The translations under genes were made by a program, and so were the position numbers. The notes under the pieces were generated by a model that had not been told where the DNA came from, did not search any database, and saw only the letters and a list, made by a program, of their open reading frames with translations. Of a DNA stretch of 64,000 nucleotides, positions 1 to 7,870 are shown in pieces. Position 1 is the stretch's first letter; every line of letters begins with the position of its first letter. Source of the DNA: Marinobacter mobilis (GTDB taxonomy: Bacteria; Pseudomonadota; Gammaproteobacteria; Pseudomonadales; Oleiphilaceae); contig NZ_FNNE01000001.1 in assembly GCF_900106945.1 (NCBI RefSeq), forward strand, positions 434,001 to 498,000, read 5' to 3'.

Positions 1-507
1 CTGGGGGTAACCACCATTATGGTGACCCATGACCAGGAAGAAGCTCTCGCGATGGCGGATCGCGTCGTGGTGATGAACAACGGGGTGATTGAGCAGGTCG
101 GTACGCCGCTGGAGATCTACCAACAGCCGCAGTCGGCCTTTGTGGCCGAATTTATCGGCGCGATGAATTTTATCGACAGCGCGCCGCTGAATGGTCAGCG
201 GGTGATGGTTGGAAACCGTGCAGTGGACGTGGTGCGTCCATTGCCGGAGGGCAAGGGGGGCGTGCGTCTGGCGATTCGTCCTGAGGATGTACACCTGCTG
301 CCCAGCGGCGATGGTGACTGGGAGGGGCGGGTCGAGGCCATGGATTACCTGGGTGCTTTTATCCGAACCCAGGTTCGCCTGACGGATGTTGCTCTGGACC
401 TGGTCGTGGATGTTGATCCTCGCTCGGCGCGACAGTTGGAGCTGGCGGTTGGCAATCGGATCTGCCTGCATCTGCCCTCCGACGCACTTCACTGCTTCGC
501 AGCCTGA
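1..507 (+). CDS. ABC transporter ATP-binding protein, 2-aminoethylphosphonate type (5' truncated)
   Basis: C-terminal part of an ABC ATPase; the reading frame is open to the first base, so the start lies outside the window. The visible part begins in the switch/H-loop region ([15 protein letters not shown]), continues through the [15 protein letters not shown]-type segment that ends the nucleotide-binding domain, and finishes with a TOBE-like domain ([12 protein letters not shown]). This is the usual build of ATPases that energise Fe3+, polyamine or phosphonate importers. The permease 42 bp downstream resembles the single-chain 2-aminoethylphosphonate permease, so this ATPase probably powers that system at the inner membrane. 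The binding protein should lie upstream. Substrate is inferred from the neighbour. Confidence 0.85.
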   Translation: MGVTTIMVTHDQEEALAMADRVVVMNNGVIEQVGTPLEIYQQPQSAFVAEFIGAMNFIDSAPLNGQRVMVGNRAVDVVRPLPEGKGGVRLAIRPEDVHLLPSGDGDWEGRVEAMDYLGAFIRTQVRLTDVALDLVVDVDPRSARQLELAVGNRICLHLPSDALHCFAA

Positions 508-549
508 AGCACGGTTATCTCCAAGTTTTGACCCTGGTAAGACCCACCC

Positions 550-2280
550 ATGATTGATTCTGCAACGCTTCCTTCCCGAAATCACGTCACCGGACCGGCC
601 TTGGCCGGCCTGCGTCAGAAGCTGTCCGACCGCGGGCCCTTTGCCGCACTGCTGGTGGCCGGCTGTGCCGTCTTGTCGCTGCTGGTGCTGGCACCGTTGT
701 ATACCCTCTTGTCGAAGAGTGTGGAGAACCGGGCCGGGGAGTTTGTCGGTCTAGAGAACTTCGCCCGTTACCTCAGCTCGGGCGGTATCGAATCGGCCTT
801 CCTGAACTCCCTGTGGGTGGCTGGGCTGAGCACGGTGATTGTGGTTGGCCTGGCGTTCATGGCCGCGTGGGCGCTCACGCGCACCCGGCTGCCGCTGACC
901 GGCTGGGTTCGTGGGGTGTTGGTGTTGCCGATTCTGGCACCGTCACTGCTGCCAGCCATTAGCCTGGTGTACCTGTTCGGCAATCAGGGGGTATTGAAGG
1001 GCTGGCTGTTCGGGGCCGAGATTTACGGGCCGATCGGGATTGTCATGGGGTCCTGCTTCTGGACCTTTCCCCATGCCCTGATGATTCTACTGACCGCGAT
1101 GGACAACGCCGACGGTCGCCATTACGAGGCCGCCTCTGCGCTCAAGGCCAGCGCCTGGCGCACCTTCTGGACAGTCACGGTACCCGGTGCCCGCTACGGT
1201 CTGGTGAGTGCGGCATTTGTCGTGTTTACCCTGGTGATCACTGACTTTGGTGTGCCCAAAGTGATCGGCGGGCAGTTCGATGTGCTGGCCACCGACATCT
1301 ACAAGCAGGTGATTGGCCAGCAGCGTTTTGAGATGGGGGCGGTGGTCAGTGTCCTGCTGTTGCTGCCGGCGATGCTGGCCTTCTTTGCCGATCGCTATGT
1401 ACAACGTAAACAGTCGGCCAGCTTTACCGCCCGGTCTGTCCCTTACAAGGCCCGGGCTGACCGTAAACGGGATGTCCTGGGTGCGCTGGTGCTGACCCCG
1501 ACCGTGGTGTTCATCCTTGCCATCATCGCAATGGCCGTGTACGCCTCGTTCGTGACCTTCTGGCCCTATAACCTCGACCTCAGCCTGAACAATTACCAGT
1601 TCGGTCGTATGGACGGTGGTGGCTGGGGCGCTTACTTCAACAGTTTGCAGCTGGCGCTGGGCACCATGGTGCTGGGTACGGTCCTGGTGTTCTTCAATGC
1701 CTGGCTGATGGAGCGCACGCCCCAACCGAAAATCCTGACCGGGGTGTTTCAGTTTCTTTCCCTGCTGCCGCTGGCGGTACCGGGACTGGTCTTGGGGTTG
1801 TCCTACATCTTCTTCTTCAACCATCCGGACAATCTGCTTAATGGTATTTACGGTACGCTGCTGATCCTGATTCTCTGCACGGTGAGCCATTTCTACGCGG
1901 TGTCACACCTGACCGCGGTGACCGCCCTGAAACAGCTGGACAAGGAATTTGAGGCGGTGGGGGAATCCCTCAAGGCTTCCCGTTGGCGGGTGCTGTTCAC
2001 CGTCACCCTACCGCTGTGCCTGCCCGCGATTCTCGATGTGGCGCTGTACCTCTTTGTCAACGCCATGACAACAGTGTCAGCCGTGGTGTTCCTGTACGGC
2101 CCGAATTCCCAGCTGGCGTCTGTGGCAGTACTGAGCATGGACGAGGCGGGAGATATCGCACCTGCGGCCGCCATGGCCATACTGATCACCGTGACCTGTG
2201 CCGGGGCCAAACTGATTCAGGGGGCACTGCGCTTCTGGGTGGACCGCTCCACCCGTGCCTGGCGCCAGGGGACGGAATGA
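550..2280 (+). CDS. Fused ABC permease, putative 2-aminoethylphosphonate importer
   Basis: 576-residue inner-membrane permease made of two BPD-transport halves, each about six helices, joined by a cytoplasmic linker near residues 285-310. Each half has an EAA loop facing the ATPase: EAASALKASAWRTF near residue 195 and EAVGESLKASRWRVL near 465. The segment ITDFGVPKVIGG and the overall length fit the PhnU-type 2-aminoethylphosphonate family; Fe3+ (FbpB-type) permeases share the fused plan and are the main alternative. It follows the ATPase gene by 42 bp and precedes an EamA transporter by 22 bp, which suggests one operon. The ribosome-binding site is weak (GGTAAG, 11 bases upstream). Confidence 0.82.
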   Translation: MIDSATLPSRNHVTGPALAGLRQKLSDRGPFAALLVAGCAVLSLLVLAPLYTLLSKSVENRAGEFVGLENFARYLSSGGIESAFLNSLWVAGLSTVIVVGLAFMAAWALTRTRLPLTGWVRGVLVLPILAPSLLPAISLVYLFGNQGVLKGWLFGAEIYGPIGIVMGSCFWTFPHALMILLTAMDNADGRHYEAASALKASAWRTFWTVTVPGARYGLVSAAFVVFTLVITDFGVPKVIGGQFDVLATDIYKQVIGQQRFEMGAVVSVLLLLPAMLAFFADRYVQRKQSASFTARSVPYKARADRKRDVLGALVLTPTVVFILAIIAMAVYASFVTFWPYNLDLSLNNYQFGRMDGGGWGAYFNSLQLALGTMVLGTVLVFFNAWLMERTPQPKILTGVFQFLSLLPLAVPGLVLGLSYIFFFNHPDNLLNGIYGTLLILILCTVSHFYAVSHLTAVTALKQLDKEFEAVGESLKASRWRVLFTVTLPLCLPAILDVALYLFVNAMTTVSAVVFLYGPNSQLASVAVLSMDEAGDIAPAAAMAILITVTCAGAKLIQGALRFWVDRSTRAWRQGTE

Positions 2281-2302
2281 GCTGGCGGCCTGACGTCTCG
2301 CT

Positions 2303-3208
2303 ATGACCCTCGCCGCCATTCTCATTGTCCTGATTTCTGCCCTCGCGCATGCTGGCTGGAATCTCTTTGGCAAGAAAGTCAGCCCCAGCGGAGCGTTTTT
2401 CTGGTACAGCACCCTCTGGGGTGCCGTATTGACCTTGCCGGTGCTGCTTTACTACCGTTCATTCCTGTTCAGCCTGGATGCGACAGTCTGGTGGCTGGTG
2501 CTGGCCACCGGTTTCTTTCAGGCCACCTATCTCAGCGCCCTGGCCGCGGCCTATCGGCACGGCGAACTGTCGGTGGTGTATCCGCTGGCCCGCTCCTCCC
2601 CATTGTTGATCCTGCTGGTGGGCACGGTGTTCCTGGGCACAGCCGAACGTATTACCGGCGCCGCCGTGGCGGGTATTGTGTTGATCGTGGCTGGCTGCAT
2701 GGTGTTGCCGATGCATCGGTTCCGGGATTTTCACTTCGCCAATTACCGTAACCTGGCCACGTTGTTTGCCCTGTTGGCCGCGGCCAGTACCGCCGGTTAT
2801 TCCCTGGTCGATGATGCCGCCACCGAGCGAATGCGTGAGCTGCTGTCCGGTACCGCGCTGGATGGGGAGGTTGCCCTGGTGTTTGTCATCCTGCAGGCCT
2901 GGTCGGCGCTGGGCTGGCTGAGTGTCGGGCTGTCCGTGCAGGGTGCCGAGCGCCGCCTGCTGCGTGAACTGGCGACCAGCTGGCGTAGCACTATGGCCGC
3001 AGGCACCTTGATTCTTGGCACCTACGCGCTGGTGGTCTGGGCCATGGCTTATGCCGATGATGTCAGTTATGTGGTGGCCTTTCGCCAGATCAGCATTCCG
3101 ATGGGGGTGGCCATGGCGTGGTATTTCCTGGGAGAGAAACTGCACCCGCCGAAACTGGCGGGGGTTGCCGTCATACTGGCCGGATTGTTACTGGTGGTGC
3201 TGGGGTAG
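2303..3208 (+). CDS. EamA/DMT-family transporter
   Basis: 301-residue membrane protein with about ten hydrophobic helices in two EamA repeats, the drug/metabolite transporter fold. The first repeat starts at the extreme N-terminus (ILIVLISALAHAGWNLFGKK) and the second after residue 145; the C-terminal helices include FRQISIPMGVAMAWYFLGEKL, a typical EamA end. It lies 22 bp after the ABC permease in the same direction and could export or import a related metabolite, but the substrate cannot be read from sequence. The ATG start has no strong Shine-Dalgarno, consistent with translation coupled to the gene upstream. Confidence 0.8.
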   Translation: MTLAAILIVLISALAHAGWNLFGKKVSPSGAFFWYSTLWGAVLTLPVLLYYRSFLFSLDATVWWLVLATGFFQATYLSALAAAYRHGELSVVYPLARSSPLLILLVGTVFLGTAERITGAAVAGIVLIVAGCMVLPMHRFRDFHFANYRNLATLFALLAAASTAGYSLVDDAATERMRELLSGTALDGEVALVFVILQAWSALGWLSVGLSVQGAERRLLRELATSWRSTMAAGTLILGTYALVVWAMAYADDVSYVVAFRQISIPMGVAMAWYFLGEKLHPPKLAGVAVILAGLLLVVLG

Positions 3209-3241
3209 GGGGGCAAAAGATTGCCTTGTTGGCTGCTCAGC

Positions 3242-3268
3242 GGGGGACAGAATTGAAGTCTGTCCCCC
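3242..3268. repeat. GGGGGACAG/CTGTCCCCC palindrome, copy 1
   Basis: Perfect 9-bp inverted repeat (arms 3242-3250 and 3260-3268) with a 9-base spacer between the convergent EamA and HAD genes. Closely related palindromes lie at 42291-42319 and 58261-58286, also after gene ends. No T-run follows, so a dispersed REP-like element is more likely than an intrinsic terminator. Confidence 0.6.
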
Positions 3269-3289
3269 CTGTCCGGAGAACGCGAAGAG

Positions 3290-3952
3290 TCACCCCCGAG
3301 CCTTTTCGTCAACATAAATCGGCCAGCGTTCAGCCTGGGCGTGGGCCCGAAGAATGGGGTCCGGATTCATCGCGACCGGATGATCAACATGCTGTAGCAA
3401 TGGCAAGTCGTTGTGGGAGTCGGAATAGAACCACACCCGCTCCGGCGTGGCCGTACGGTCAGCCAGCCACTGTTTCAGGGCATCAACCTTGCCATCGCGG
3501 AACGGACGGCGAGGGCCAATGGCGCCGGTGAGGGTATCTTCCTGCCACTCGATTTGTACGCCGATGCTGTCGTCAATACTGAGCGCATGGCCAATGGGCG
3601 CCACCAGGTGCTCACCGGTCGCGGAGATAATCAGCACATCGTGGCCCTGGCGTCGGTGCCAGTCCACCCGTTCACGGCCAACGGCCAGCGCCCGCGGGAG
3701 GATTTCGAGGGCGACAAAGCGCTCAACCAGCTCGGCCACTTCGCTGCGATGCCAGCCCCGCAGCGGTTCCAGGCTGAAAGCCATGTAATCTTCCAAATCC
3801 ATTTTGCCCGCGTGATAGGCGGCCATGAAGGCGCTGTCTCGGGCGTTGGCATCCGGCATGGTATCAATGCCTTCAGCGCGAAGGAAATGGGTAAACAGTT
3901 GGGAACTGTCCCCGTGAATCAGGGTTTCATCCAGGTCAAAAACAGCAAGCAT
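3290..3952 (-). CDS. HAD-IB family phosphatase (SerB-like)
   Basis: 220-residue soluble HAD phosphatase of the phosphoserine-phosphatase-like IB subfamily. Motif I is FDLDETL with nucleophile Asp6 and acid/base Asp8; motif II Ser/Thr is in IISATGEHL; the conserved Lys is in RDGKVDALKQW; motif III is YSDSHNDLPLL with the Mg-binding acidic pair. The end has the N-P-D-P-x-L-R-A pattern common in this subfamily. A strong AAGGAG site lies 7 bases before the ATG. The gene stands alone, convergent with the EamA gene. Substrate unknown; phosphoserine or another small phosphomonoester is possible. Confidence 0.85.
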   Translation of the reverse strand: MLAVFDLDETLIHGDSSQLFTHFLRAEGIDTMPDANARDSAFMAAYHAGKMDLEDYMAFSLEPLRGWHRSEVAELVERFVALEILPRALAVGRERVDWHRRQGHDVLIISATGEHLVAPIGHALSIDDSIGVQIEWQEDTLTGAIGPRRPFRDGKVDALKQWLADRTATPERVWFYSDSHNDLPLLQHVDHPVAMNPDPILRAHAQAERWPIYVDEKARG

Positions 3953-4126
3953 CGAACACTCCTTTGGTATAGACCAGATTGTGAGTCGGGCGTGTTACGG
4001 GGGTGTGACAGTTGTTCACCTGACACCGGGCTCTGGTGAGGCTGGCTGGTGACGGTCAGCTTTCCTGACTATCTTGTCTGTTTGGCGTCCGTCGCGATGT
4101 GCTGCTCATCAGGGAGTCCGTTGACC

Positions 4127-4516
4127 ATGACCATCAACCTGTTCTGGAAAGCCTCGCTCATCTGGCTGCTGATCGCTGCGCTGGCGGTGGTCAACGGGAT
4201 CTTCCGGGAGCAGGTGCTGGTGCCGCTGGTTGGGGCGCAGTTGGCGTTGCCGACCAGCGGAGTGCTGCTGGCGCTGATCGTACTGGCGGTAACTTTTGTC
4301 AGTGTCCGCTGGCTTGCCGGGCCCTATTGGTGCGTCGGGGGGCAGTGGCTGGTGATGACCCTGCTGTTTGAGTTCGGCTTTGGGCATTGGGTGGCTGACA
4401 AGCCCTGGCCGCAGCTGATGCAGACGTTCAATGTCTGCAGTGGGGATCTGTTCGTGCTGGTCTTGCTGGTGACGCTGGCAGCGCCGTCCCTGATGGCCAG
4501 GCTCCGGGGCCGTTAG
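4127..4516 (+). CDS. Small integral membrane protein, unknown
   Basis: 129-residue protein with four predicted hydrophobic helices (about residues 8-25, 42-62, 68-86, 103-122) and little else. I chose ATG 4127 because AGGGAG lies 10 bases upstream; an in-frame ATG at 4049 would add a non-hydrophobic leader without a ribosome-binding site. No family recognised with confidence. Its stop overlaps by 4 bp the stop of the convergent TetR gene. Confidence 0.7.
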   Translation: MTINLFWKASLIWLLIAALAVVNGIFREQVLVPLVGAQLALPTSGVLLALIVLAVTFVSVRWLAGPYWCVGGQWLVMTLLFEFGFGHWVADKPWPQLMQTFNVCSGDLFVLVLLVTLAAPSLMARLRGR

Positions 4517-5118
4517 CGTTGCAGGCCCCGGGTCAGTAAATCGATCATCTCATCCATTGCCTGGCGTCCGCGCTGTTCGTCGTAGTCACCGCATACTTCC
4601 ATAATCACTGCGCCATGGATACCTGCCCACAGGGTTCTTACCGTAGCTTCCGGGTCGGCGCTGACCCGCAGGCGCCGCTCTGCCATGCCGGTTTTGACGA
4701 AGTTGGCGAACAGTTCAAAAGCCGCTGAACGGCCCAACACCCCGAACAGGTCGGCTTCAATGGCGACCGGTGTGGTGCTGGCCAACAGCAGGGCGCGGTC
4801 AGAGCAGGCCAGCTCGCGGTAGATATGTGCGGCGCGGCGCATCAGGGCGTCCACCGGGGTGGTGGGGATCGCGGACATAAGCCGTTGCTGCCACTCCTCC
4901 ACCCAGCTCTCGTAGAGGGCGCGAATCAGGCCGGGTTTATCGTTGAACAGCGTTTGCAGGGTGGTCTGGGGAGTGCCTGTCAGGCTGGCCAGCTGCTCAA
5001 AGTTGAGCGCGGCCATCCCTTCGCGACGGACCACATCGCGGGCACTGTTGACCAGTTGTTTACGCAGGGCGGCGGTGTCAGCCTCAGACCCTACATCATG
5101 CGTGTTCTGGTTCATCAA
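4513..5118 (-). CDS. TetR-family transcriptional regulator
   Basis: 201-residue regulator. The N-terminal helix-turn-helix spans about residues 20-66 (ARDVVRREGMAALNFEQLA, then a degenerate recognition segment TPQTTLQTLFNDKPGLIRALYE). The C-terminal ligand domain includes LWAGIHGAVIMEV, the tryptophan-histidine-glycine pattern of one TetR C-terminal family. The gene faces away from the DUF1326 gene across a 342-bp region with a palindrome at 5325-5350, so either gene could be its target. Ligand unknown. Confidence 0.82.
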   Translation of the reverse strand: MMNQNTHDVGSEADTAALRKQLVNSARDVVRREGMAALNFEQLASLTGTPQTTLQTLFNDKPGLIRALYESWVEEWQQRLMSAIPTTPVDALMRRAAHIYRELACSDRALLLASTTPVAIEADLFGVLGRSAAFELFANFVKTGMAERRLRVSADPEATVRTLWAGIHGAVIMEVCGDYDEQRGRQAMDEMIDLLTRGLQR

Positions 5119-5324
5119 AGCCGTCCTATGTTATGGCGTTGGTAACGGTTTGACCTTCTGGAAGATTAGCACTTTCCCCCCAGATTGACACGGGCTGACA
5201 ACCGCGGCCCGGCATGTCGTTGCTGCGAGCTCTGTTAGGCCTGCTCCGCTTTAGGCGTTGTTACTACCTGATCGTCTGTCTGCCGCCGTCCTTGCGCCCC
5301 ATCCGTCTTAGGTGCTGCTCCTGC

Positions 5325-5350
5325 GGCGGTTAAACTAAGTGTTAACCGCC
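5325..5350. promoter_or_regulatory. GGCGGTTAA/TTAACCGCC inverted repeat in the TetR-DUF1326 gap
   Basis: Perfect 9-bp arms (5325-5333, 5342-5350) with 8 bases between. It is the only clear symmetric element in the gene-free stretch 5119-5460 and lies about 110 bp before the DUF1326 start. A size and symmetry like this would suit a TetR operator; that is an inference. I see nothing else in the gap. Confidence 0.45.
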
Positions 5351-5460
5351 CCGTTTCCCTGGGGCATTGTCCGGTTGGTGGAATGCGTCATGGGCGCGTC
5401 TGCAATGATGGGAGCACCGTTCCGGGGTCAGGGGGGCTGAGAGCGCGAAGGGGTGATGCT

Positions 5461-6081
5461 ATGAACAGGTGGAATTTCGAGGCCGATTATTTCACGGCCT
5501 GCAATTGCGACTGGGGGTGTCCCTGTAATTTTAATGCCCGCCCGTCGGAGGGGCGCTGCATGGGCTGGGGAGTCTGGAATGTCGTCAGAGGACAATTCAA
5601 TGAGGTGTCCCTGGACGGCACCCGGTTTGCCCTTTACTACAAGTTTCCCGGGCCGGTTGAAGAAGGCGGCGGTACCGCCTGTGCCTATATCGACTCGCGA
5701 GCCAACGGGGCCCAGCAAAATGCTCTGACCGAGATCGGTACCGGCAAGGCGGGCGGAGGTATTTTCGGTTTGTTTGGCGCCGAGCTGGTGACTACCTGGT
5801 TGCCGACCAAAGTGGTGCCCATCGAATTTGAATTCGTGGATGGCACTGGCAGGGTCAGTATTGAGGGGTTTGGTGAGGCGGAAAGTGAACTGCTGAGCTA
5901 CCCCGATGGCACAATCATTCGCCCGGAGCTTGAGTTGCCACACGGCATTGAGTACAAGCAGGGGCTGATGACCAACGCCAAACGCTGGTGGTGGCGGGAT
6001 GAGGATCTGCTGGCCAGCTATGCGGACCGGTATGGTGCAGTGGCGAGGGTGAAGTTTACTGAGGATGGCTGCATCGGCTGA
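5461..6081 (+). CDS. DUF1326 domain-containing protein
   Basis: 206-residue protein of the DUF1326 family, recognised by the N-terminal cysteine motif YFTACNCDWGCPCNF followed by an all-beta body. Function is not established; the cysteine cluster suggests metal or redox chemistry. ATG 5461 is preferred since AAGGGG lies 9 bases upstream; an in-frame start at 5383 lacks one. Many relatives sit next to a DUF2182 membrane gene, but none is present here. The stop codon is followed by a shared bidirectional terminator at 6085-6118. Confidence 0.82.
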   Translation: MNRWNFEADYFTACNCDWGCPCNFNARPSEGRCMGWGVWNVVRGQFNEVSLDGTRFALYYKFPGPVEEGGGTACAYIDSRANGAQQNALTEIGTGKAGGGIFGLFGAELVTTWLPTKVVPIEFEFVDGTGRVSIEGFGEAESELLSYPDGTIIRPELELPHGIEYKQGLMTNAKRWWWRDEDLLASYADRYGAVARVKFTEDGCIG

Positions 6082-6290
6082 GGCAAAAAAGAAGGGCCCT
6101 TCGGCCCTTCGTGGTTTTCCTGTTGTTCACCGCCTGACAGCTCATCTTGCCAGTCTTCGAACTCATCCAGCGCCTGGCGCCGGTCAAGGCGAGGGCGGTG
6201 GGTGAGTTTGGCGTCCTGATGCGCGCCGCCTTTGCGCATGAGCGGGTCGCAAGCGGCCCAGTTACGCATGGGTTTTGGTGCTTTCGCCAT
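6018..6290 (-). CDS. Small protein after rtcB; reading frame runs through a terminator
   Basis: Starts 10 bp after rtcB with a good ribosome-binding site (GGAG, 6 bases before the ATG). The first 65 residues look like a real small hydrophilic protein (MAKAPKPMRNWAACDP, LMRKGGAH, then an acidic helix ending EDWQDELSGGEQ). The frame has no stop before the intrinsic terminator at 6085-6110 and reaches a stop only at 6018, inside the antisense strand of the DUF1326 gene. Transcripts ending at the U-tract would lack a stop codon. Arrangement resembles arfA of E. coli, but the protein is not basic enough to be called ArfA. Function unknown. Confidence 0.55.
   Translation of the reverse strand: MAKAPKPMRNWAACDPLMRKGGAHQDAKLTHRPRLDRRQALDEFEDWQDELSGGEQQENHEGPKGPSFLPQPMQPSSVNFTLATAPYRSA
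6085..6118. terminator. Bidirectional intrinsic terminator
   Basis: Perfect 8-bp stem (6091-6098 with 6103-6110) and CTTC/GAAG tetraloop. Six A residues at 6085-6090 give a U6 tract on the minus-strand transcript (rtcB and its small partner); GTGGTTTT at 6111-6118 gives a weaker tract for the DUF1326 transcript. On the minus strand it lies within the open frame of the small gene. Confidence 0.85.
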
Positions 6291-6300
6291 TTCTGTCTCC

Positions 6301-7491
6301 TTATCCTTTGACGCACACGACCTGTTTGAGGGTGTGCACAACCTCGACCAGATCACTCTGATTGGCCATGACTTCATCGATATCCTTGTAGGCGCCGGGA
6401 ATTTCATCCAGAACACCCTTGTCTTTCCGGCATTCCACACCCCGGGTCTGAGCCTCCATATCGGCGTGATTGAACTGCCGTTTAGCCTGAGTGCGGCTCA
6501 TCTTTCTGCCTGCACCGTGGGAGCAGGAGCAGAATGATTCGGCGTTGCCCTTGCCCCGGACGATGAAGGACTTGGCCCCCATGCTCCCCGGAATGATCCC
6601 GAGCTGATCCTTGCCGGCGGCAATCGCGCCCTTGCGGGTCAGGAACACCTGTTCGCCGAAGTGGGTCTCCCGCGCCACGTAATTGTGGTGGCAGTTGATG
6701 GCCTCCTTGCTCACCTGGAACCCGGGCAGGTGCGGGCGGATCGCATCCACCACCAGTCGCATCATCTCGCGACGATTGACCAGGGCATAGTCCTGGGCCC
6801 ATTCCACCGCCTGCACGTAGTCATCAAAGTGATCCGCCCCTTCTGAAAAGTAGGCCAGATCCTTGTCCGGCAAATGCAGTTGGTGGCGTTGGGCGTCCTT
6901 CTTCGCCAGGCTGATGAAGTAGCGGCCGATGACGTTGCCAATGCCCCGGCTGCCGGAGTGCAGCATGATCCACACATCCTGGCTTTCATCGATGCACAGC
7001 TCGATGAAGTGGTTACCACCACCGAGAGTGCCAAGCTGCTTCGCCCAAACCTGCGGCTTTTGCATCTTGGTCAGCCCCGGGTGTTTGCCCAGAATCGCAT
7101 CCAGCTCAGCGTCCAGCTGGGCCACGGACTTACGCTGGATGCTTGGGCGGCTGTGCACGTCGAAGCCCACCGGTACGGCGGCTTCGATGGCGCTGCGGAT
7201 TCTGCGCAGGCTCTCCGGTAGCTGGCTGGCCTTGAGGGTTAGCCGCACCGCGTTCATGCCACAGCCAATATCCACGCCGACGGCGGCGGGGATGATGGCT
7301 CCGAGGGTCGGAATGACCGAACCCACCGTGGCGCCAATGCCCATATGTACATCCGGCATGGCCGCAATGTGGCTATGGACGATGGGTAGCTGGGCAATAT
7401 TGGCCAGCTGGTTGAGGGCACCGTATTCCACCTGGTCGGTGTAGATTTTGACCGGCACCCTGCCTTTGTTGATCGTTGTCCGAATCGGCAT
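6301..7491 (-). CDS. rtcB: RNA-splicing ligase RtcB
   Basis: 396 residues, close to E. coli RtcB throughout. RtcB joins RNA 2',3'-cyclic phosphate or 3'-phosphate ends to 5'-OH ends with GTP and Mn2+. Metal-site and guanylylation segments are visible: MPDVHMG, VGVDIGCGMNA, GTLGGGNHFIEL, MLHSGSRGIGN, INCHHNYV, PGSMGAKSFIVRG and CSHGAGRKMSR. ATG 7491 has AAGGA 7 bases upstream; an in-frame ATG at 7539 directly abuts the terminator hairpin of the leader and is less likely. No rtcA, archease or sigma54 activator rtcR is adjacent. A small gene follows after 10 bp. The 240-base leader has a peptide frame and a terminator, so attenuation is possible. Confidence 0.93.
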   Translation of the reverse strand: MPIRTTINKGRVPVKIYTDQVEYGALNQLANIAQLPIVHSHIAAMPDVHMGIGATVGSVIPTLGAIIPAAVGVDIGCGMNAVRLTLKASQLPESLRRIRSAIEAAVPVGFDVHSRPSIQRKSVAQLDAELDAILGKHPGLTKMQKPQVWAKQLGTLGGGNHFIELCIDESQDVWIMLHSGSRGIGNVIGRYFISLAKKDAQRHQLHLPDKDLAYFSEGADHFDDYVQAVEWAQDYALVNRREMMRLVVDAIRPHLPGFQVSKEAINCHHNYVARETHFGEQVFLTRKGAIAAGKDQLGIIPGSMGAKSFIVRGKGNAESFCSCSHGAGRKMSRTQAKRQFNHADMEAQTRGVECRKDKGVLDEIPGAYKDIDEVMANQSDLVEVVHTLKQVVCVKG

Positions 7492-7542
7492 AACGAAATC
7501 CTTCTCCAATTGCTTCGCTCCGGCGATCGTGGCGCCCATACG

Positions 7543-7577
7543 AAAAAACCCTGGTGAACAGGGTCCACCAGGGTTTT
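7543..7577 (-). terminator. Terminator-like hairpin in the rtcB leader
   Basis: A 12-bp perfect stem (AAAACCCTGGTG at 7545-7556 with its complement at 7566-7577) followed on the minus strand by T6 at 7548-7543. It lies about 50 bp before the rtcB start and after the leader peptide, the position expected for an attenuator, or for the end of a separate small RNA. The strand is palindromic, so it could also stop plus-strand transcripts. Confidence 0.75.
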
Positions 7578-7643
7578 ATGCGTCTTGCATACCACTGCGC
7601 CGGAAGACCTTATGCCTTCCAGCCGATAGCGAGGAAGGCCGTA

Positions 7644-7676
7644 TCAGTAACTAGATACCTGCTTGAGTTGTGACAT
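7644..7676 (-). CDS. Ten-residue leader peptide upstream of rtcB
   Basis: Reads MSQLKQVSSY and stop, with a near-perfect GGAGG 5 bases before the ATG. It sits between a candidate promoter (7740-7767) and the terminator hairpin at 7543-7577. Two further stem-loops, with arms of about 7 and 5 bp, can form between peptide and terminator (roughly 7613-7640 and 7587-7611). The layout is that of a translation-coupled attenuator. No similar peptide is known to me. Confidence 0.45.
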   Translation of the reverse strand: MSQLKQVSSY

Positions 7677-7739
7677 GTTTTCCTCCCTGGACGTGGTGCC
7701 CGGCGAAGATGCGCCGAGTGAGATGAATGAATGGCGGCT

Positions 7740-7767
7740 AGCATACGCCGGTTTTTTGGGTTTGCAA
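7740..7767 (-). promoter_or_regulatory. Candidate sigma70 promoter for rtcB
   Basis: On the minus strand TTGCAA (7767-7762), a 16-bp spacer, and TATGCT (7745-7740), predicting a start near 7733. In E. coli rtcBA uses sigma54; I found no GG-N10-GC element here, so regulation probably differs. Confidence 0.45.
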
Positions 7768-7870
7768 AGGTGGTTGTTATGTGATCAAAAAAAACTGGGC
7801 CATACTCAACCAAGAGATCATCGAACTGACATACGGAAGGGGTATAGGTTAGGGAATTGGAGGATATACG

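Noticed and set aside
6301-7539. Longer RtcB start at 7539
   Set aside because: That ATG directly follows the terminator U-tract and has no ribosome-binding site; ATG 7491 has one and fits the family start.
7543-7676. tRNA-like or Y-RNA-like structure in the rtcB leader
   Set aside because: I tried a cloverleaf fold but found no acceptor stem, T-loop or Ro60/Rsr gene nearby; only simple stem-loops are supported.
7700-7870. Sigma54 promoter for rtcB
   Set aside because: GGGCACCACGTC near 7700 is superficially similar but lacks the GG-N10-GC spacing; a sigma70-like pair fits better.
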